Assembly (NCBI RefSeq): GCF_002015045.1
Contig: NZ_MUXX01000002.1
Span: 308,345-372,344, forward strand
Direction: 5' to 3'
Source of the DNA: Haemophilus paraphrohaemolyticus
Lineage (GTDB): Bacteria > Pseudomonadota > Gammaproteobacteria > Enterobacterales > Pasteurellaceae
Length of the DNA: 64,000 nt
The translations under genes were made by a program, and so were the position numbers. A model generated the notes under the pieces. The model was not told the DNA's origin. It ran no database searches and saw only the letters and a program-made list of their open reading frames with translations. This document shows, piece after piece, positions 59,469 through 64,000 of this stretch (its first letter is position 1; each line of letters begins with the position of its first letter).

Positions 59469-60257
59469 CTACAGGTTAATTTTAAATAAATTCTGCACAT
59501 TTTGTGTCGTAATGCGAGCCAATTCTTCGGTTGAAACGCCTTTTAACGTTGCCAAATATTCGCACGTTTCACGCACATAAGCAGGCTGATTAGGCTTACC
59601 GCGGTAAGGTATTGGTGCAAGATACGGCGAATCAGTTTCGACTAATAGGCGATCAAGCGGTAGTTTTCTGACTACATCTCGCAATTCTTCTGCATTGCGG
59701 AAGGTAATAATACCCGAAATCGAAATATAAAAGCCAATATCCAATGCACGTTTTGCCATCGCATAATCTTCGGTAAAACAATGTAACACACCGCCACATT
59801 GCTCTGCACCGCCTTGCTCAAGCATATTCATCGTATCTTCGCGTGCTGAACGAGTGTGAATAATCAGCGGTTTATTGACCTTTTTCGCTACATCAATTTG
59901 AGCAGCAAAAATTTCTTGCTGTAAGACTTTCGTTTCTGGCGTGTAATGGTAGTCTAAGCCTGTTTCGCCAATGGCAACCACTTTATTATCTTGAGCGTAA
60001 GCCAAGAGTTTGTCGTAATCGAAAGGCTCTTCATCTACATTGAGCGGATGCACACCGCAGCTGAGCGACACATCATTGCGATGAGCGGTAAGCTGTTTCA
60101 TTGCCTCAAAACGCCCTAATGTAGTACAAACAGAAACGATATGCCCCACACCACAGGCTTTGGCTTTTTCAATTACCTCATCTACACTTTTATGCTGGGT
60201 TTTATAATCTAAGCTATCAAGATGACAATGAGAGTCGATAATCAATAAATCGTTCAA
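59469..60257 (-). CDS. TatD-family metal-dependent hydrolase (YcfH-like)
   Basis: Amidohydrolase-fold DNase family. DSHCHLDSL (metal His pair), GVHPLNVDE, AIGETGLDYHY, IIHTRSAREDT, HCFTEDY and VETDSPYLAPIPYRGKPN are in order. A TTG start at 60257 with an AAGGA site seven bases upstream gives 263 residues with MNDLLIIDSHCH; this is preferred to an ATG 19 codons earlier in a poorly conserved region. The closest type is YcfH (often between holB and ptsG in enterics), with unclear physiological substrate. Confidence 0.87.
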   Translation of the reverse strand: MNDLLIIDSHCHLDSLDYKTQHKSVDEVIEKAKACGVGHIVSVCTTLGRFEAMKQLTAHRNDVSLSCGVHPLNVDEEPFDYDKLLAYAQDNKVVAIGETGLDYHYTPETKVLQQEIFAAQIDVAKKVNKPLIIHTRSAREDTMNMLEQGGAEQCGGVLHCFTEDYAMAKRALDIGFYISISGIITFRNAEELRDVVRKLPLDRLLVETDSPYLAPIPYRGKPNQPAYVRETCEYLATLKGVSTEELARITTQNVQNLFKINL

Positions 60258-60324
60258 AAATATATCCTTACAATAGTAAAAAAATGCAAGCATAGTGCTT
60301 GCATCTTCAATCAAAAAAGCAAAA

Positions 60325-60825
60325 TTACTCTTCTTCTAATTCGTTTAAATCTAACGCTTCAGGCGAAAGAATAATGCCCGTTAAATCTGCATACACGTAA
60401 TCTTCTGGGAAGAATGTCACACCACCAAAATTCACAGGCGTATCAATTTCACCGATTTCAGTATCGTCCGCACCAACAGGGATCGGGGCTAGAGCATGAA
60501 TGCCAATATCTAAGGTTTCCAATACATCTAACTGACGCACCGCACCATAAACAATAATACCTTCCCAGCCGTTATCGACAGCTAATTGTGCTAACTCCGC
60601 ATCAATCAATGCTCGACGCACTGCACCACCGCCATCAACGAGTAGCACACGACCGTTACCCTCTTCTTCTAAAACTTTTTCAATTAAACCGTTACTTTCA
60701 AAGCATTTTACGGTCGTAATTTGACCACTGAAAGAAGACGCACCACCAAAGCTTGAAAAGATTGGCTCAACCACATCAACTTGGTCTGAATAAATATCGC
60801 AAAGTGCTGAGGTATCAATACGCAT
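60325..60825 (-). CDS. rraA: Ribonuclease activity regulator RraA
   Basis: 166-residue RraA/MenG-like fold. [17 protein letters not shown], the [19 protein letters not shown] loop and [21 protein letters not shown] are near-identical in type to E. coli RraA, a trimeric inhibitor of RNase E. Its acidic tail LDLNELEEE is also typical. Single gene, last housekeeping gene before the rearranged region. Confidence 0.94.
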   Translation of the reverse strand: MRIDTSALCDIYSDQVDVVEPIFSSFGGASSFSGQITTVKCFESNGLIEKVLEEEGNGRVLLVDGGGAVRRALIDAELAQLAVDNGWEGIIVYGAVRQLDVLETLDIGIHALAPIPVGADDTEIGEIDTPVNFGGVTFFPEDYVYADLTGIILSPEALDLNELEEE

Positions 60826-60929
60826 AATAGGCTCCGTTTTTATTTTTGTATTGCGACAAGTATAAACCTAAGTGGGCAATTTGCAAAATTTTTGCAGACC
60901 CAAATATCTTACCAAACTATTTAGCTAAG

Positions 60930-61045
60930 CTAACAGCACTCAAAACCCTCCACTTCGTTCTCATCACAGCTGATATAAGTCGCCACTTTCGGATAAGCAC
61001 AAATTGGCATTTGTTTGTTCGAGTAGGTTTTACTTTTCGCGAGCA
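60930..61045 (-). pseudogene. C-terminal remnant, probably of a tannase/feruloyl esterase-family protein
   Basis: On the minus strand the frame ending at TAG 60930-60932 reads SKTYSNKQMPICAYPKVATY and finishes ISCDENEVEGFECC. The P-x-C-x-YP-x-x-A-x-Y pattern followed by Cys near the end resembles the C-terminus of tannase/feruloyl esterase-family proteins. Only about 38 codons remain before the sequence switches into the nrdD remnant on the other strand. The family call is tentative, but the segment reads as a real protein end. Confidence 0.4.
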
Positions 61046-61051
61046 AGCTTT

Positions 61052-61285
61052 CTGGGGGTGCCTTACTACGGCACAAACACACCGATTGACGAATGTTATG
61101 AATGTGGTTTCACCGGCGAATTTGAATGTACCAGCAAAGGTTTTGTTTGCCCAAAATGTGGCAATCACGACAGCACAAAAGTGTCTGTCACTCGCCGCAT
61201 CTGTGGCTATCTAGGCAGCCCTGATACCCGCCCATTTAATGCAGGAAAACAGGAAGAAGTGAAGCGGAAAGTGAAACATTTATAA
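61052..61285 (+). pseudogene. nrdD: C-terminal remnant of anaerobic ribonucleotide reductase NrdD
   Basis: About 78 codons match the end of class III ribonucleotide reductase: YYGTNTPIDECYECGF, CPKCGNHD (four zinc cysteines) and RRICGYLGSPDTRPFNAGKQ, which holds the glycyl-radical loop. The remaining ~620 residues of the enzyme are absent, so this is a 5'-truncated copy; a full nrdD is presumably elsewhere. An open frame from TTG 61004 could express a 93-residue protein, but no ribosome site is visible. Confidence 0.8.
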
Positions 61286-61334
61286 AAGTGCGGCTAAATT
61301 TAGCCGATAACTTAGTACATTTCTTGAAAAGAAT

Positions 61335-61358
61335 AGGGCGTGCAATACGCCCTTTATT
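61335..61358 (+). terminator. Hairpin downstream of the nrdD remnant
   Basis: AGGGCGT / ACGCCCT with GCAAT loop, then TTATT. A 16-base palindrome CGGCTAAATTTAGCCG lies upstream at 61291-61306. Confidence 0.55.
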
Positions 61359-61405
61359 ACTCCTTTTAGCTTTTCGATATTTTTATCAATCATAAATCTC
61401 TCTCT

Positions 61406-61587
61406 ACCTCAATCCCTTTGGAACAGGGCAATGTCTTTCAACTTAAACCTTTTATTTTTAATCTTGATGAAGACCCTACGTCTCAATCCCTTTGGAACAG
61501 GGCAATGTCTTTCAACGCTTAAAGCTGTTACCTTTGTACCCATAATGACTGTCTCAATCCCTTTGGAACAGGGCAATGTCTTTCAAC
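61406..61587 (-). CRISPR. CRISPR array with three repeats and two spacers
   Basis: Three 37-base repeats at 61406-61442, 61480-61516 and 61551-61587, separated by unrelated 37-base and 34-base spacers. The last two repeats are identical; the first differs at its first two bases. Read on the minus strand the repeat begins GTTGAAAGACATTG and ends ATTGAGAC, like the 8-base crRNA handle of type I/III systems. This suggests minus-strand transcription, with the leader on the right and the degenerate repeat at the distal end. No cas gene is in view on either side. Subtype not assigned. Confidence 0.85.
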
Positions 61588-61725
61588 TGCAACGGTATGC
61601 TGGAGGCAGGAGTCATGCGACCTTTCAGACCCACTTCCCAATTTTTTTGGAAGGTTAAGGAGTTGGCTCTTAATTTGAGCAAATAATAAGCAGGTTGCAT
61701 ATTTTGTTCCTTTCTAAACCAATCG

Positions 61726-61735
61726 AAAGTGCGGT
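61726..61735 (+). other. Haemophilus-type uptake signal sequence
   Basis: AAAGTGCGGT, the core of the H. influenzae-type uptake signal, followed by CTATTTTACC. A near copy AAAGTGCGGC is at 61285-61294. Elsewhere in the window the core is the AAGCGGT type. Confidence 0.55.
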
Positions 61736-61988
61736 CTATTTTACCGTTATTTTTTTATTTTTTCTAGCTCTAGAATGTCTAGCCTTATTGACAAAATTGA
61801 AAATAACTTATTGAAATACTTTATTAAAATATAAACCAGATAAAGAAAATGCCTTAAGGCAAGAAATTGAAAATGATATGTGATATATAGAAATCAATTG
61901 ATGGGGATTTTGTAAGGCTTGTAAATTTCAGTTGAAGATTTAGATGTTACCCTAACACTTTCAAATAAAGTGAGGTCAAAAATAATAG

Positions 61989-62055
61989 GGGTTTCAGCAT
62001 TTATTTACCACTCGGCTAATAAATGCTTGCAACATCCCTTACAAGGTTGAAACCC
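61989..62055. repeat. Nested inverted repeats at the end of the truncated gene
   Basis: Inner arms AGCATTTATT (61996-62005) and AATAAATGCT (62018-62027), perfect 10 bp with a 12-base loop. Outer arms GGGTTTCA (61989-61996) and TGAAACCC (62048-62055). The inner hairpin contains the stop codon of the minus-strand fragment. Could be a transcript end or a structured RNA. Confidence 0.45.
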
Positions 62056-62211
62056 TGCTAATTTTAAAATATGCAAAGGAATATCCGCACCTTCTTTAAA
62101 AAGCTTTTGGAAATAAAAATTAAGAATGCGCGCATAAATCTGCTTACGCTCTTGCTGGATAGTCGCAATCATGGCACGTTCTTCCTCTGATAAAAACTCT
62201 AAATTCTGGTG
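62005..62211 (-). pseudogene. 3' fragment of a gene apparently cut by the Mu-like prophage
   Basis: An open minus-strand frame reads NLEFLSEEERAMIATIQQER, continues through a basic helix to HILKLAGFQPCKGCCKHLLAEW and stops. It has normal-looking protein composition but no credible start: the only ATG (62172) is mid-helix, and the frame runs to the presumed prophage end at 62207-62211. Not recognised. It points towards the CRISPR array on the array's strand, so it might be a gene upstream of the leader. An alternative is a 55-residue ORF of its own. Confidence 0.45.
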
Positions 62212-62297
62212 TTAAAAACCACCAAAACCAAGAAACAAAAAGAATATGGGATTTGGCGGGAAAAAACGGGATTAAATGGGCGGGAATTATTGAAAAC

Positions 62298-62327
62298 AGG
62301 GGCTTTGCGGTGCATTGCCCCTTTTTT
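62298..62327 (+). terminator. Terminator near the prophage left end
   Basis: AGGGGC / GCCCCT with an inner TGC/GCA stem and a T run, pointing into the prophage; it would stop host transcription from entering. Confidence 0.55.
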
Positions 62328-62447
62328 ATTCTTAGGGAAAGAAAACTAAGAAAAAATCAGATCTTTGGTTGATTTAGTCAAAATGAACCAGAAAAACTAA
62401 GAATTTAAACAAAAAAGAAAACACCCGTTTAAATGGCGTTTAAATCT

Positions 62448-63167
62448 TTAAATCAGGCTATGCCCGATATGCACTACTTGCCCGATGATTTGTAGGTCTT
62501 GGGCTTCGGAGCTTTTAATGCTAATTGGCGGGTACTCTTCTTTGTTATCGCTGATAAGCGAAATGCCGTCCCATTCCATTTTCACACGTTTTACCCACAC
62601 ACTTTCGCCGTTTTGAACAAGGTAAATGCGGTCGCCTTGAATTTCTTTGCGGCTTAAATCTACTAACATCTGATCGTAGTTATTGATAGTTGGCAGCATT
62701 GAATTGCCGTTTGCCCAGAATACGGCGCAGTTATCTGCTTTTACGCCTAGGCTTGTTAGCAATTCGTCTGAATACGGCTCTTGTCCATCAGGCTGGGTGA
62801 TACCCTCGTTAAAACTCCCAAATCCTGCAGAAACGTTGATGGAGCTATAACTATCAATCATACTCACCCCTTCCTCTAACATTGCTTGCATTCTTTCAAA
62901 TGCACGGCTAACAAGGCTTCCTGCAGGCTTTTCTGCTGTTGTCTTTTCTTCTTTTATTTTACCGGTCGCAAGCCATTCAATGCTTACTCCTGTAACTTCT
63001 GCAATTTTTACAAGGTTGGAACGAGATGGATCGGCTTCACCTTTTCGCCATCTTGTAATTGTAGAAAGTGTTACGCCTGTTTTTCGAGCAAATTCGCTTG
63101 GGCCATTCAGTTTATCTACTAGATATTCAATCCTTTCTGGGAAATTGTCTTGATTTTGGTACTGCAT
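62448..63167 (-). CDS. Prophage CI/LexA-type repressor (HTH plus S24 peptidase)
   Basis: 239 residues. N-terminal HTH (GPSEFARKTGVTLSTITRWRKG, about 22-43). A linker with the Ala-Gly cleavage site in NVSAGFGS is followed by the S24 peptidase with nucleophile Ser in GNSMLPTI and Lys in VWVKRVK. Such repressors self-cleave on RecA filaments, so this prophage is probably SOS-inducible, unlike Mu itself, whose repressor lacks a peptidase. It faces the early promoter across the operator array. Confidence 0.93.
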   Translation of the reverse strand: MQYQNQDNFPERIEYLVDKLNGPSEFARKTGVTLSTITRWRKGEADPSRSNLVKIAEVTGVSIEWLATGKIKEEKTTAEKPAGSLVSRAFERMQAMLEEGVSMIDSYSSINVSAGFGSFNEGITQPDGQEPYSDELLTSLGVKADNCAVFWANGNSMLPTINNYDQMLVDLSRKEIQGDRIYLVQNGESVWVKRVKMEWDGISLISDNKEEYPPISIKSSEAQDLQIIGQVVHIGHSLI

Positions 63168-63182
63168 ACTAACCTCTTTAGT

Positions 63183-63352
63183 CGTAATAGTTGAATAATT
63201 ACAACTATTACGGGATTAAAAACTAAATAATTACCCGTAATAGAACTAATTAAGTCATTGTTTTTATTCGGAATAGTAAAACAATAGATTAAAATATAGC
63301 CAAATAGAGCTATTACGGTGTATTTTATAGTTGCAATATGCAACTATTACGG
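63183..63352. promoter_or_regulatory. Operator array between repressor and early genes
   Basis: The motif CGTAATAG(TTG) recurs in both orientations. A perfect 11-bp inverted pair with 8-base gap is at 63183-63212; single copies are at 63236-63246 and 63307-63317; the palindrome ATAGTTGC/GCAACTAT at 63327-63347 runs into CAACTATTACGG. A weaker copy, CGGAATAGTAA, is near 63269. Several repressor/Ner sites over divergent early promoters, as in Mu. Confidence 0.7.
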
Positions 63353-63394
63353 ATAATATACACCACATAAGGTACAGCAAAAAAGGTGTATTAA

Positions 63395-63663
63395 ATGAGT
63401 GTATTAGAAAAACCAAAAAAACCGCAGAACAGGATTGGCACCGAGCCGATATTCTTGCGGAATTAAAAAAGAATGGTTGGTCGCTTCGCTCTTTAGCAAA
63501 AGAGGGGCAAGTCAGCTACAACACATTAAAAACAGTTTTGGATAAATCTTATCCAAAGATGGAGCGTTTAGTTGCAAATGCAATTGGTGTTCCACCTGAA
63601 GTTATCTGGGCTGGTCGTTTTGCTGAACGAAATAAAAGACCAACATTACAACATAAGTACTGA
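63395..63663 (+). pseudogene. ner: Ner-like DNA-binding protein gene with an apparent -1 frameshift
   Basis: The conserved body DWHRADILAELKKNGWSLRS to VANAIGVPPEVIWAGRF matches Mu Ner/Nlp, which represses early transcription. In its own frame there is no ATG or GTG start. The ATG at 63395 with an AAGGTG site seven bases upstream opens MSVLEKPKK in another frame, which would join the Ner body if the run of seven A at 63414-63421 had eight. Either the gene is frameshifted, the base is a sequencing slip, or slippage is used. Otherwise a TTG at 63331 inside the operator would be the start. Confidence 0.7.
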
Positions 63664-63696
63664 TTTTAACCGTAAAAGTTATAAAAAGGAACATTT

Positions 63697-64000
63697 ATGG
63701 ATAATCAAAGCTTAAAAACGCACTATTCAGTGTATGAATTAGCAAACTTAAAGCTAAAAACACTACCTTCAGCCCCCAAAAACATTTGGGAACAAGCCAA
63801 GCGAGAAAACTGGAAATCTCAAAAACGTCAAGGGCGTGGTGGCGGGCTGGAATATGAATTAGCCAGTTTGCCAATCGAAGTGCAAAACGAACTGCTGCTC
63901 AAAACTACCCCAGAGCAAACGGCGGTAGCTTTGCAAAAAATAGAAGAAACTCGCCCGCTTGCAAGCAATGAAGTCTGGCAATTATGGGACGAAGCAAGTG
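63697..64000 (+). CDS. Mu-like transposase MuA, N-terminal part (runs off the window)
   Basis: 101 codons present. YSVYELANLKLKTLPSAPKN, then a GRGGG-LEYELASLP stretch, is the MuA domain I-alpha (HTH_Tnp_Mu_1), which binds the internal enhancer overlapping the operators. The catalytic DDE domain lies beyond the edge. ATG with an AAAAGGA site, 33 bases after the ner stop. Confidence 0.92.
   Translation, partial: MDNQSLKTHYSVYELANLKLKTLPSAPKNIWEQAKRENWKSQKRQGRGGGLEYELASLPIEVQNELLLKTTPEQTAVALQKIEETRPLASNEVWQLWDEAS

Larger units (their letters stand above)
62207..64000 (+). mobile_element. Left end and early region of a Mu-like prophage (continues right)
   Basis: Order is leftward repressor, operator array, rightward Ner-like gene and MuA transposase, exactly the Mu left-end layout. 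In Mu the repressor gene ends a few hundred bases from the end, and Mu-type ends begin with TG. Here TGGTGTTAAAAACC (62207) or TGTTAAAAACC (62210) fits, just where a host reading frame breaks. GGCGGGAA-type direct repeats at about 62250-62290 may be transposase-binding sites. The exact end is not proven. Confidence 0.7.

Noticed and set aside
60846..61214. A 122-residue plus-strand ORF overlapping the gene-remnant region.
   Set aside because: It is out of frame with the NrdD remnant and antisense to the other remnant; its composition is that of a shadow frame.
61588..61680. A possible fourth, degenerate CRISPR repeat to the right of the array (TTCCAAAAAAATTGGGA on the minus strand).
   Set aside because: Only a partial, A-rich match of 13 of 17 bases, with no match in the rest of the 37-base unit and an odd spacing. 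More likely leader sequence or chance.
62448..63167. The repressor as a host LexA or a solitary regulator.
   Set aside because: The neighbouring operator array, Ner-like gene and MuA start place it in a Mu-like prophage, and its HTH is of the phage type.

Overview
The window is chromosomal DNA of a Pasteurellaceae bacterium, followed at the right edge by the start of a Mu-like prophage. The evidence is gene content and order (split nrf clusters, rodZ-ispG-hisS-yfgM, rlmN-pilW, clpP-clpX) and many copies of the uptake-signal core ACAAGCGGT. That core is the variant of the Actinobacillus pleuropneumoniae / Mannheimia / Glaesserella side of the family, not the Haemophilus influenzae AAGTGCGGT type. 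Species cannot be fixed from the sequence alone. Many uptake-signal copies occur as inverted pairs just after genes and probably double as terminators.

Layout: 1-4.5 kb holds a partial glycosyltransferase, lpxH, potABC (no potD) and bolA. A tRNA-Ser(GGA) at 4.6 kb is followed by an AT-rich islet (4.9-7.2 kb). The islet has a secreted acidic protein and a leftward cassette of membrane proteins (a gene split by an in-frame amber codon, a 59-residue membrane protein, a DUF4230-like protein) opposite a divergent HTH regulator with a palindromic putative operator. From 7.3 to 17 kb lie ettA, dctA, aroE, a tRNA Met-Leu-Gln-Gln operon, pgi, ruvC, an amber-interrupted acylphosphatase gene and a FetA/FrpB-type TonB-dependent receptor with a promoter and Fur-like site.

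From 17 to 34 kb, formate-dependent nitrite reduction dominates. nrfE-dsbE-nrfF-nrfG (haem attachment) lie at 17-21 kb and nrfABCD (pentahaem reductase, pentahaem partner, Fe-S protein, quinol dehydrogenase) at 30-34 kb, with FNR-like and NarP-like sites upstream of nrfA. Between them are branched-chain amino-acid genes (ilvD, leuCD, ilvGM; ilvE follows at 49 kb), plus a nitroreductase, folB, plsY and lpxK. From 34 to 60.8 kb is housekeeping DNA: pyrG, a SpecificRecomb-family membrane protein, yebC, nudB, argH, an MBL hydrolase, pnuC, yfgM-hisS-ispG-rodZ, a SulP transporter, ridA, ilvE, rlmN, pilW, tex, two tRNA-Asp, sufE, clpPX with a sigma32-like promoter, a DsrE-like protein, a flavoprotein, an internally deleted LacI-family gene, a DUF1523-like protein, a TatD-family hydrolase and rraA.

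The last 3 kb is a rearranged accessory zone. It contains two back-to-back 5'-truncated gene ends (a probable tannase-family C-terminus and the NrdD C-terminus with its glycyl-radical loop), a three-repeat CRISPR array without cas genes in view, H. influenzae-type uptake sequences, a host gene fragment apparently cut by the prophage, and the prophage left end (LexA/CI-type repressor, operator array, a Ner gene with an apparent one-base frameshift, and the start of MuA transposase). The least explained parts are the membrane cassette beside tRNA-Ser and the CRISPR/prophage junction.
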